A DNA stretch of 64,000 bases. It comes from Bryopsis sp. KO-2023 (Eukaryota > Chlorophyta > Ulvophyceae > Bryopsidales > Bryopsidaceae). Location: the NCBI GenBank assembly GCA_030272585.1, contig BSYQ01000002.1, forward strand, positions 248,001-312,000, read 5' to 3'. A program made the position numbers and the translations under genes. Below, in pieces: positions 30,464-39,275 of the stretch (position 1 is the stretch's first letter; the number at the start of each line of letters is the position of its first letter). Under the pieces are notes generated by a model. That model did no database searches and was not told the origin of the DNA. It worked only from the letters and a program-made list of their open reading frames with translations.

Positions 30464-30611
30464 CTGGGGAGCCTCCGTCGCCAGCTCCAGGGCAACCGGC
30501 TCCATAACTTCGGCAGCTGCTGCCCTCACGTCGTTGTAGTTATCCTCCAGACCCCGCATGATGGCAGGGAGGGCCAAGGAATGGCCACGCCCCACGAATA
30601 ATGTTGTTCCA
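30464..30611 (-). CDS. Mot1/BTAF1-like exon (N-terminal HEAT repeats)
   Basis: The minus-strand exon is bounded by an acceptor GAAAACAG and a strong donor CAG followed by GTCAGT at 30458-30463. It reads LALPAIMRGLEDNYNDVRAA and AEVMEPVALELATEAPQ, matching the Mot1/BTAF1 HEAT motif of the type LPxIxxGLxDxxDDVRAVAA. Mot1 is a Swi2/Snf2 ATPase that removes TBP from DNA; its ATPase domain is not in this window. The exon joins 30241 in phase. Upstream exons were not found, and the next 700 bases do not resemble Mot1, so the gene is partial. Confidence 0.55.
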
Positions 30612-31232
30612 CTGTTTTCAGGATCGAAAGAGGGGGAAAAAAAAAGCAAACAGTCAAAGGAGGAACAGACAAACCAAAATGAGAAAATAAAAATCAAGAA
30701 ATCGAAAGGAAAGAAAAAGCAGCCGTAACACCACATCGGCGAAGCAGGAATTGCTCCAGAAGGGCAAAGGATGGTGGTGACATGCAGATCTTTTCCATAT
30801 CACACATTAAAAAATATAGTAATAGATTAAATCAGCAACTATCATCAGCCAGCAAATCCAGAACCCCCTCCGTCCCCACGCCGTCCAAAAACTCCTTATC
30901 TTTGTTTTCCACATGCAACCACTCCAAGAAATATACCATATATATATATATATAATGCCTTGGGGTAGAGAGCTAGATATGGACATTGTAATGATGCAGT
31001 GTTTTTTTTTTCTTCCCCCATTCATCCAAAAAAACAAAAAATAATGGTCTTTTTGAATCACCTGGTCCCTGCATGCCAGGAGCATCTTCCCTGATGCCAG
31101 CAGCTCTCTCAGTCCCTCCTCTTGTCTTGTTGCCCTGGAACCTGTTCTCTTTTTTTTTCCTGGAACCCCCCTCATGTGCAGTAAGCCTCTCACCTCCTGA
31201 CGAAATTCTCCTAGCTCCTGCTCACTCCTGCT
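30612..31232. other. Host sequence, no exon supported
   Basis: Contains A-rich and TA-repeat stretches (ATATATATATA at about 30942-30953). A minus-strand stretch near 30840-30930 reads DKEFLDGVGTEGVLDLLADD in one frame, but no splice sites or family support it. Confidence 0.35.
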
Positions 31233-31440
31233 CACTCCTGCTCGCCCCTTTCCTCGTTTTTTTCCCTCTGATCGCCCCTTTCCTGCCTTTCACGCCACTG
31301 GTCGCTTTTTTTTCTGTCTCTGGTCGCCCCTTTCTTGCCTTTCACGCCGCTGGTCGCCTTTTTTTCTGCCTCTGGTCGCCCCTTTCCTGCTCCTGCTCGC
31401 TTTTTTTCCCTCTGATCGCCCTCCTTGCCTTCCTCGGCTC
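31233..31440. repeat. Pyrimidine-rich tandem repeat
   Basis: At least three units of about 55 bp built from TGGTCGCCCCTTTCCTGCC, TTTCACGCC and a T8 run. The long Ser/Phe/Leu and Arg/Lys frames across it are composition effects. Confidence 0.7.
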
Positions 31441-31570
31441 CCTTTTTTCCTTCCTTTCCTTCCGCTGCTCCGTTTTCCTTGTGCCTTCACCTGTCCGCGC
31501 TCCGCAACACCTAGCTATTACCGCCTTCCTTTTCCTCGCTGCGCCAGAAAGCCGCGGATCACTTGAACGC

Positions 31571-31716
31571 GCGTCGTACGTACGGCGTCGTCAGCGACGC
31601 CAGCGATCGTGGCGAGCGGCTTACCTTCGGGTGAGGCGACTCCCCAGTACTTAAGGACCTCCTTAAGTACTGACCATACCTATGGCGATCGCGGGTCGCC
31701 ACGACGCCGTACGGTT
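31571..31716. repeat. Foldback element with 13-bp perfect core hairpin
   Basis: CAGTACTTAAGGA at 31645-31657 pairs with 31660-31672 across a 2-base loop. Outer arms also pair: CGTACGGCGTCGT near 31572 with ACGACGCCGTACG near 31702, and GCGATCG words inside them. The unequal arm lengths suggest an insertion in the left arm. Confidence 0.6.
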
Positions 31717-31913
31717 CCTGGCGACCGAGGGCTGACGTGGGCGGATTCCCGTGGGCGAGGGGACGCGATGGCGACGTGCCGTACGTCGCCACCGTCGTTC
31801 ACACCCACGATACCTCACCGGTGGGGTGGTGGGGGGTCACTCTGACGGGTGGGTCGTCTGAGACTGACTGGGACGTCGCAATGTGTCACTCAAGCACGAG
31901 GATTTCGTTCGCC

Positions 31914-31990
31914 CAACCAACCAGAAGCATTTCACAAGACACACCAGACCAGAGCCTGTAGCATTTGTATACAGTGGGGAAACACAAAGG
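31914..31990. repeat. Dispersed host module, copy 2
   Basis: Shows CCAACCAACCAGAAGCATTT, CACAAGACACACCAGACC and AGAGCCTGTAGCAT in the same order as the other copies. Confidence 0.5.
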
Positions 31991-32134
31991 GGGAAAACCA
32001 CCTTAATCATCCCTTGGCTGCGCCTATGTCTGTCAGAAACGCCGTCGCTTAAAAAACTTGAAAAAACAACCAAGCTCGATTCGGAAACCCCACAACGTGC
32101 TTGACTGACTATTAGCTAGGCCACTCAAACGATC

Positions 32135-32200
32135 ATCCCGTTTCTAAAACAGGCCTTGACGGAAGCCGATAGCGTCCAGGGGTTGGAAAAAAGAAAAACA
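32135..32200. repeat. Dispersed host module, copy 3 (diverged)
   Basis: Retains AAACAGGCC, GAAGCCGATAGCGTCC and GGGG followed by an A-rich run. Weakest of the five copies. Confidence 0.35.
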
Positions 32201-32334
32201 GGCAAAGAATTGCCAATGTCTGGCTGTGCGCCCACACTGAGTTTCGTGACACCACCCCAGGCAGCCCTCGTTGTTTTTCTTGCCTGAAAAAGAAAGAGTA
32301 ACGATCGAAACTGACCAACAAAGGAAGGGGTAGT

Positions 32335-32709
32335 TGTAGCGAATCAGGGTTTTTGTCAGCCCTGCAGTACGTCAGCAGGCTTGCTGACAGTGCTGCAGTA
32401 CTTTAAGTAGGAGTCTGGCTGCCCTGAGGCAGCGTACAGTCAGTCAGGGTGTGCTGTCAGTGAAGTAGTACGTGGACTACTGAGCTGTCAGCTAGAATGT
32501 TCTAGAAGGTCGCTCAGCACCACAGGAATGGCCGCGGGGCTGAGCTGGGCTCTGATTGACAGGACTGCAAGGTCTGATAGCTTGCAGTACTGATGCAGAC
32601 TGATGTTACAGCCTATGATCAGTTGGGATCAAGGCTGCTAGGGTATTCTATAAGTTCTTGGGGTTTGAACGTTCTTGTAACTTAACCTAACCTTAGTTTG
32701 GAACCTGAT
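32335..32709 (+). repeat. Element D 5' LTR, first part
   Basis: Matches 50299-50673. Begins TGTAGCGAATCAGGG. TATA-like TATAAG near 32649. Ends at the CTGAT duplicated by element C. Confidence 0.92.
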
Positions 32710-33057
32710 TGCAACGGCTGCGACTCTGCAAGTCTGCCAGCCAAGCTGAAGGTGAAACAAAGGAGACCAAGGTGCAAAGCACTCCGAACAAGGTTAAAGC
32801 TAGGTTAAAACCAAGTGTACCAATACCCTAGAGGCGCTGCTCAAATACCCTGCTGCAGCACCTCTGACAAGACCTGATCCCCTGATCAGACAACTACTGA
32901 GCTGACACAGTGAACCCATCACTGCATCAGGTCAGATCACAGAATGTTCTGAGCTGCCAGTTCAGCAGGGACACCTGCTGAGCTGCCAGCTCGCCAACCT
33001 ACAGTCAGATCTCCTGATTCAGGGCCCAGCAGGCTCTGAATCAGGCGATTCACTACA
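32710..33057 (-). repeat. Element C 3' LTR (348 bp)
   Basis: Direct repeat of 41668-42015. On the minus strand it starts TGTAGTGAATCG, close to the LTR start of element D. Confidence 0.94.
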
Positions 33058-34048
33058 TTCCTCCCCACCTGAACTGCAGTAGCCCCTACTGCAACTTAGA
33101 AAGGAAAAACCCCAAGACTGTAAGTGCTAAGGAAAACCCATATCAGTGAATAACTTCCAGTCCACACTTCTGCCAATGAAAACTCATATCTGCAACTCAG
33201 ACCAAACCCAATGTATTGAATTAAAATAAAACATCTTTCAGATTTCAGTCACTGATAATCAAGTCCAAAAATGAATGTAATCATCCCAAGTCCTGCCACT
33301 GGAAATTGCTAACTCTGACACAACCATAACTTTCACAGGGACCAAATTCCCCACACAAATGTTTCAGCACAACAAACTATCCATGGACCTGTAATATAGA
33401 AATCAGAGTCCTTCTTTCAAGCAAACACTGCACTCCATCTGCAGTCTAACATAGAACCCAAATTTCTCATTTTCCAGCCCCTCAAGTGTTGTAATTCTGC
33501 CACTGATTTGCCAAACCAATTTCCACATTCAAAACTAAAATAAAAACTCCTATGCAGGTTGTTGTATCTGCCCTTTTAATCAGCCATACTCCAGTGGCAA
33601 CAAATACCAACCTCACAAAGATAAAAATCCATTTGACTGGACTTCCTTCAAAGGTCACCATGCAATTCTTTACTCCCCCTTTGGTTAATTCAGTCACTCT
33701 TATTTCAGATTGGAATTCTCTAGCAATAACATCTTAACCCTGCTGGACTTGCAATGTATCAACAGGTGAACCATTTCCATAACCAAAAACAGGTTGCAAA
33801 CTTCAGAGTTTTCATCTCAACCTGATCAGAAACTGCAAAAGAAATCCTTGTCCACCTCCAACACACTGATCACCAGAAACTGGACAGCCCTAAGGGTTTA
33901 ACCCTGCCTGAAAAATTCCACTTCCAACACACTGATCACCAGAAACTGGACAGCCCCAAATCACCAACTCTTTCACTGCACCCACTGAGCAAACCACATT
34001 CAAATCCTGCCACAACTCCCATGATCACACCTCCTGTCGATTCCTGCC
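33058..34048 (-). other. Element C 3' untranslated region and polypurine tract
   Basis: The minus strand reads CAGGTGGGGAGGAA before the LTR (33058-33071). About 33100-33720 is clearly related to element D 47095-47530. A direct repeat of about 33 bases with ACACTGATCACCAGAAACTG lies at 33860-33890 and 33924-33956. No ORF. Confidence 0.75.
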
Positions 34049-34909
34049 TCAGGTCGCCGGACGTTTCAAGCCCCTCTTTGGCGCAAGCGCGGGCACACTC
34101 CAGCGGATCTCTCGAAGCGGCACGCAGTCACGATTGGTTCGTCCCGGGGAGGCTGGCTGCGTTGGCAGGGGTGGACTGATGACCGCAATCCGCAAAGACG
34201 TCAGCACCCTCGGCGCCATGACCGTGTGCTCCCGCAGCTTGCACAGCCCGCACTCTTTCGTCGCATCCACCGAGACCCCCTTTCGCGTTCCACTGAGTCG
34301 TCCAACCACCTCCAAGCTCCCGTCTGGGTTCGTCCTCTCCACCGTTACGTCTGGCGCGTACCAGAGTCTCTGGACACAGAGGTCCCTGCAGCATACCCGG
34401 TGCTTCCCACATGGAAGCTCCCGCACTGGTGCCCCAAGAGACCTCGCCGTCTTGAAGCAAAGCGAACAGCCACGTCCCGTTTCTTTCAGCGCCGTCTCCA
34501 TCTCACTCTTTTGGTCTGCTGCAGGTTTTTCTGGTTCAGGGAGCCCTGTGTCCAGGAAGCCGAAGGACAACTCCTCTTCGGACTCCAACCGCGTTACCGG
34601 CATTTTCTTCGCCCACTCTCGCCACGCTTTCAGCTCACTCTCGGCAGCACTCAGAGACCCTTGCAGCTTCCACTTTTCCTGCTCCACCTTTTGACACTTG
34701 CTCCTCAGCCTTTCCAACTCCGCAACGTCGACTGCCCTCTTCCGCAGGACCTGCACCGCCTCCTCAAACGCCACAACCTCATCTGCCCCCTCGATCACGT
34801 CGGCTTTCTCCACCGCTGCCGCAGGGATAACCACAGGGGCAGCCTCTGCTGGTTCACTGCTGCTAGCGGGGGTTGAGACGATAAGGGCGGCCTGGTTTGC
34901 TGGTTCCAT
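34049..34909 (-). CDS. Element C ORF3: coiled coil plus RING-like zinc cluster
   Basis: The 286-aa ORF starts at an ATG in AACATGG context; the frame is open a further 32 codons upstream from a GTG. Residues about 40-105 are heptad-rich coiled coil with an RLRSKCQKVEQEKWKLQ core. A cysteine cluster follows: C148-x2-C151, C167-x2-H170-x2-C173, C178 and C220-x2-C223, within ELPCGKHRVCCRDLC and ECGLCKLREH. The order C-x2-C, C-x2-H-x2-C, C-x2-C resembles a RING finger of E3 ubiquitin ligases; zinc binding and ligase activity are inferences. The ORF lies between pol and the 3' LTR, where retroviruses carry env, but it has no signal peptide or membrane segment. A candidate splice acceptor TATACTGCAG lies upstream. 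Element F encodes a counterpart with the same LPCG-x-H-x-VC core. Confidence 0.8.
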   Translation of the reverse strand: MEPANQAALIVSTPASSSEPAEAAPVVIPAAAVEKADVIEGADEVVAFEEAVQVLRKRAVDVAELERLRSKCQKVEQEKWKLQGSLSAAESELKAWREWAKKMPVTRLESEEELSFGFLDTGLPEPEKPAADQKSEMETALKETGRGCSLCFKTARSLGAPVRELPCGKHRVCCRDLCVQRLWYAPDVTVERTNPDGSLEVVGRLSGTRKGVSVDATKECGLCKLREHTVMAPRVLTSLRIAVISPPLPTQPASPGRTNRDCVPLREIRWSVPALAPKRGLKRPAT

Positions 34910-35082
34910 GTTGACTCCTTCCTTTCGAACGATAGGCTCCTCTTTCTCTCTTCCTGCTCTGCGCACGTAACTTGCTAGACAGTTTCCTGCTGCAGTATAC
35001 TGCACTCCTATTTCCGTTTCTGTCGGGGTTGATTCAGTCTGTCAGAGGTATCAACCTGTCACCTCTGCTTGGCCAAGTCCTT

Positions 35083-38000
35083 TCAGCTCCTCATCTCAAA
35101 CTCACGTAACTTGTCCGGTGCATTTCGCAAGTTTCTGGCAGGCTCCCACGTATCCTCTGATTGGTCATAGCCCTGCCACCTGACAAGGTACTGCTTCCTG
35201 CCTCTGACAGTCCTTTCTGCAAGAATCCTGTCCACCAGGTATTCCTCTTGCCCCTCAACCAGCTCTGGTTCAGGCTGCAGTGCATGTGTCCTCCTGGCTG
35301 GAAAACTGCCCTCCTGATCAATAAAGGCAGGCTTCAGCTTGGACACATGAAACACATCATGGATTCGCCAATGCCCTGGCAGCCTCAACCTGACTGCCAC
35401 CTCTGACAGCCTTTCTACCACCTCAAATGGCCCACAGAACTTTGCAGTTAGTTTCCTGCTCAGCACATCAGGTAGGGGTAAGTCCTTGGTTGCCAGAAAA
35501 ACTTTTTCGCCTGGCTCAAAGCCCCCTCCCCGCCTGGTTTGATCCGCCACCTGGCGTTGTCGATCTTGAGCTTGAGCAATGTTGTCTCTGCCAGCAAGCA
35601 GAGCTTGCTGCCAAGTAGTCCACCAATCATCCACCGCAGGGCAGGCTGTAGTTGCTACAGCACTTGCAGGAGTTCGGGGATTCTGCCCGTACATGAGGAA
35701 AAAGGGAGAGAATCCTGTAGTGGCATTGATGCTGGAGTTATAAGCAAACTCTGCAGCAGCCAAATGCTCTTCCCAATCTGCACCTGCAGGCTCAACATAA
35801 CTTCGCAGAATCTCCTGCACAGTTCTGTTAGCCCTTTCTGTCTGCCCGTCTGTCTCGGGGTGGTAACTACTAGACATTGCCAATCTAGTATTTGCTCTCT
35901 TCCACAGAGCTCTCCAAAAATTACTAGTGAACCGACTGTCTCTATCCGAAACAATCTCTTGAGGCAACCCAAAGAAACGAACTACATTCTGAAAGAATAA
36001 ATCTGCAACCCCTGCTGCAGTTACCGTTTGTTTGGTTGGAATCAAGCGCAACATCTTACTGAATCTGTCCACTACCACAAGCAAATAATCTGACCCCTTC
36101 CTGGTTTTAGGCAAAGGGCCTACAAAATCCATTGAAACACTGGACCACCTGCCATCAGGAATAGGCAGAGGCTGCAGCTTACCCAAAGGCCTCTGATTAG
36201 AAGCCTTATTTCTCTGACAGGGGATGCAATTCTTGACATACTTCTGTACTGTGCCTGAAATGCGTGGCCAGAAATAATGCGCCTGCACTCTGACCAGCGT
36301 TTTTCGTCTGCCCAGATGTCCTGCCAATGCTGATTCATGGCAGTCATGGAGCAACTTCTCCCTGAGCCCGTCTGCATCAGGTATCCACCATTTCCAGGCA
36401 TTGCAAACCCTTCTCCAAAGCCTCTGACCATCCCACTTTACATGAGCTGGTCTGTAGTTTGCCTCAATCAATTGCTTGCATAAAGGATCCTTTTGATAGG
36501 CCTCCTTGACCTCCTCCTGAAATCCCTGGGTCAGGTCCAATCTTGCTTGTGCATTAACTTCAGGCTGCTCCTTTGCAGTCTGATGTGTGGCCCTGCTCAG
36601 TGCATCTGCCACCACATTATCTCTTCCAGGCCTGTATTTGATCTCAAACTTGAAGGATTGCAAGGTCTCCATCCACCTTGCCTGCCTCTTGGACAACTGA
36701 GGCTGAGTCTGTAGATACTTCAGTGGTGCATGATCAGTGTGCACCACAAATTCCTGAGCATCCAGATAGTGCCTCCACACCTTGAGTGCATGTACAATGG
36801 CCAAGAGCTCCTTCTCATGGGTAGCATAATTCAGTTCTGCAGGTTGCAGTTTCCTGCTTTCATAGGCCACAGGCTGCTGACCCTGTCCATGGTCCTGTGT
36901 AAGGACTGCTCCAATAGCATAGTCTGAAGCATCAGTGGTGACTTCAAACTTCAATCCTGGGTCAGGCACCAACAACACTGGTGCAGACATCAATGCCTCC
37001 TTAATATCCTGCATTGACGCAGCTTCCCTTTCTGTCCATTGCCAGCTTGCTTCCTTCTTCAGCAAGGCAGTCAATGGCTTAGCCCTGGCAGAGAAGTCCT
37101 TGATGAACCTTCTGTAGTAATTTGCCAGGCCAAGGAAGGATCTGAGGTCCTTCACTGACGTTAAGGGAGGCCAGTCCCTGATGATCTGCACTTTGCTCTG
37201 CAACACCTGTATACCTGCAGCACTCACTTCATGCCCCAAAAACTCCACCTGCATCTTGCAGATATCACACTTAGTAGCTGAAGCATACAGTTTCTGTTCC
37301 CTCAGTCTCTGCAACACTTTCTGCAAGTGAACCTTGTGTTCAGCCCAATTCCTGCTGTAAACCAAAATGTCATCCAAATAAACTATGCAGAAAATATCCA
37401 AGAAATCATGAAGAACATGGTTCATGGTGTTCATAAAGGTGGCAGGGGCATTTGTCAGCCCAAAAGGAAGAACCACATATTCAAAAAGCCCATATCTAGT
37501 GCGGAAGGCCGTCTTTTCTGAATCTGCAGGGTCCAACCGCACTTGATGATAACCTGAGCAGAGATCTATTTTACTGAAACAACGAGCTCCCTGAATCTGA
37601 TCTAGCAACTCCTCAATCCTTGGAATAGGATACCTGTTTTTCACTGTCAGTTTATTCAGTGCCCTGAAATCGACACACATTCTCAACTTCCCATTTTTCT
37701 TTGGAACGAATAAAACTGGTGATCCCCAGGGTGACTTGCTAGGTCTGATAAAACCCTGTTTCAGCAACTCTGCCAACTGCTTTTTCAGTTCTTCTCTTTC
37801 TGCAAAACTAGCCCTGTAAAGTCCCTTCTTTACTGGTTCTGCCCCTTCCACAAGTTCTATCTTGTGGTTAACACCTCTGTCAGGAGGTAACTCCTGAGGC
37901 AGTTCTTCTTTGAACAAATCCTGAAACTCTTTTCTGATTTCTTTTTCCAACTGCAAAGCTTCTCTTTCTTCCTCTGAGACTGTATCTGCAAAACTTCCTT

Positions 38001-39234
38001 TTACTGCTTCAGTACTTTCTAATCCATTTATTGCATGCTCAACATCCACTTCTCTCAAATGAAGTAAATATATAGGTCTGCCCTTGCGAGCAGCCTGTGC
38101 GAACTCTGCTGCAGACATCAGATCCAACTCTGCTGTACTGCAATCCTCTACTCTACCAGTCTGCATTCTGAGATTGACTGCTCCCTGAGGTGTCTGCAAG
38201 ACCAACAACTTCTTTTGCCAATCTATAACAGGGTTGTGTTTGCTTAACCAAGACATTCCTAACACCAGGTCGTACCTCCCTAGTGTTATGGCATACATCT
38301 TTTCCTCTGATACAAACCTGCCCATTTTGACACTGGCCTGCAGCTCTTTTTCTACCTTTTCTGAGGTTTTACCATCTGCTAACTGCACCTCAGTCAGTAC
38401 CTCAGCAGCTTCTGTCTGAATGCCATTTTCAAGCAACCAATCTTTTGAAACAAAATTGTCAGTTGCCCCACTATCTATCAATATTCGAGAAAAACAACCT
38501 GCCACAGTTCCTGTGGTCTTCAACATCCCTTGAGTCCCCCCATGGACTCCTCTCAACTTCAAAAGTGGGGGTTCATCTAAGCTATGTCCTTGAAAGCAAA
38601 CTTCATTAGGTCTGCCCAGCTCAGATTCCTCTCTCACTGAAAACGAGTCTGCAGCGTCTGCCCTCAGATCACTGTCAGCACTCACATGCACAGAAAACTC
38701 ATGCAGGTCAGGTGTGGCCCCGCCTGGCCCTGCACCTCCTGCCTCAGGGACCTGAGAGGTGGTGGTTCCACTCGACCGACCAGCCTCCTCATTCCCGGAA
38801 ACCTCCTTCAAAATTCCTGCAGATGCTACTGCCCCTGCAGCAGCACCCACCAATTCATCCACTGACCTACTCGCAGGAGACTCTGCCTCCAGCAGAGTAC
38901 CCGCCAATTCATCCACTGACCTACTTGCAGGAGACTCTGCCTCCAGCAGAGTACCCGCCAATTCATCCACTGACCTACTTGCAGGAGACTCTGCCTCCAG
39001 CAGAGTACCCGCCAATTCATCCACTGACCTACTTGCAGGAGACTCTGCCTTCAACAGAGTACCCGCCAATTCAACGTTTTCCAAACGACCGACCTTCCCT
39101 TTCGGTGTGGCTTCACAAGGCACACCACCTGCCGGGTTCTGCTTCCCTGAAACAGATGCTACCCTCCCCATGGTAGCCTCCTTGTGTGGGTGGCTACGCC
39201 GGCCCTCCCACACTCCTCTTCTGTCCTCCTTCAC
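35083..39234 (-). CDS. pol: Element C Pol: protease-RT-RNase H-integrase-chromodomain
   Basis: The 1383-codon frame opens with GTG and has no stop back to the gag end, so it is reached by -1 frameshift near 39279. N-terminally lies a tandem array of a 20-residue unit (VDELAGTLLEAESPASRS), four copies at about 38850-39070. Then come retropepsin with LIDSGATDNFVS; RT with YPIPRIEELLDQI, DLCSGYHQV and YLDDILVYS; RNase H with VTTDASDYAIGAVL and HTDHAPL; integrase with an HHCC module ending CIPCQRNK and Asp-Asp-Glu in SMDFVGPLP, VSDRDSRF and HPETDGQTERANR; a GPF module (KFCGPFEVV); and a chromodomain with YLVRWQGYDQSEDTWEP. Compared with A and F it has canonical YLDD rather than FIDD, so it is a separate chromoviral branch. 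Confidence 0.95.
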   Translation of the reverse strand: MKEDRRGVWEGRRSHPHKEATMGRVASVSGKQNPAGGVPCEATPKGKVGRLENVELAGTLLKAESPASRSVDELAGTLLEAESPASRSVDELAGTLLEAESPASRSVDELAGTLLEAESPASRSVDELVGAAAGAVASAGILKEVSGNEEAGRSSGTTTSQVPEAGGAGPGGATPDLHEFSVHVSADSDLRADAADSFSVREESELGRPNEVCFQGHSLDEPPLLKLRGVHGGTQGMLKTTGTVAGCFSRILIDSGATDNFVSKDWLLENGIQTEAAEVLTEVQLADGKTSEKVEKELQASVKMGRFVSEEKMYAITLGRYDLVLGMSWLSKHNPVIDWQKKLLVLQTPQGAVNLRMQTGRVEDCSTAELDLMSAAEFAQAARKGRPIYLLHLREVDVEHAINGLESTEAVKGSFADTVSEEEREALQLEKEIRKEFQDLFKEELPQELPPDRGVNHKIELVEGAEPVKKGLYRASFAEREELKKQLAELLKQGFIRPSKSPWGSPVLFVPKKNGKLRMCVDFRALNKLTVKNRYPIPRIEELLDQIQGARCFSKIDLCSGYHQVRLDPADSEKTAFRTRYGLFEYVVLPFGLTNAPATFMNTMNHVLHDFLDIFCIVYLDDILVYSRNWAEHKVHLQKVLQRLREQKLYASATKCDICKMQVEFLGHEVSAAGIQVLQSKVQIIRDWPPLTSVKDLRSFLGLANYYRRFIKDFSARAKPLTALLKKEASWQWTEREAASMQDIKEALMSAPVLLVPDPGLKFEVTTDASDYAIGAVLTQDHGQGQQPVAYESRKLQPAELNYATHEKELLAIVHALKVWRHYLDAQEFVVHTDHAPLKYLQTQPQLSKRQARWMETLQSFKFEIKYRPGRDNVVADALSRATHQTAKEQPEVNAQARLDLTQGFQEEVKEAYQKDPLCKQLIEANYRPAHVKWDGQRLWRRVCNAWKWWIPDADGLREKLLHDCHESALAGHLGRRKTLVRVQAHYFWPRISGTVQKYVKNCIPCQRNKASNQRPLGKLQPLPIPDGRWSSVSMDFVGPLPKTRKGSDYLLVVVDRFSKMLRLIPTKQTVTAAGVADLFFQNVVRFFGLPQEIVSDRDSRFTSNFWRALWKRANTRLAMSSSYHPETDGQTERANRTVQEILRSYVEPAGADWEEHLAAAEFAYNSSINATTGFSPFFLMYGQNPRTPASAVATTACPAVDDWWTTWQQALLAGRDNIAQAQDRQRQVADQTRRGGGFEPGEKVFLATKDLPLPDVLSRKLTAKFCGPFEVVERLSEVAVRLRLPGHWRIHDVFHVSKLKPAFIDQEGSFPARRTHALQPEPELVEGQEEYLVDRILAERTVRGRKQYLVRWQGYDQSEDTWEPARNLRNAPDKLREFEMRS

Positions 39235-39275
39235 CTTTTCATTCCGGCCAAGGGACTCTCCAGCCCTTGACCTCT

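Noticed and set aside
34049..34909. ORF3 as an envelope gene
   Set aside because: No signal peptide, transmembrane segment or glycosylation-rich ectodomain; coiled coil and Cys/His cluster point to an intracellular protein.
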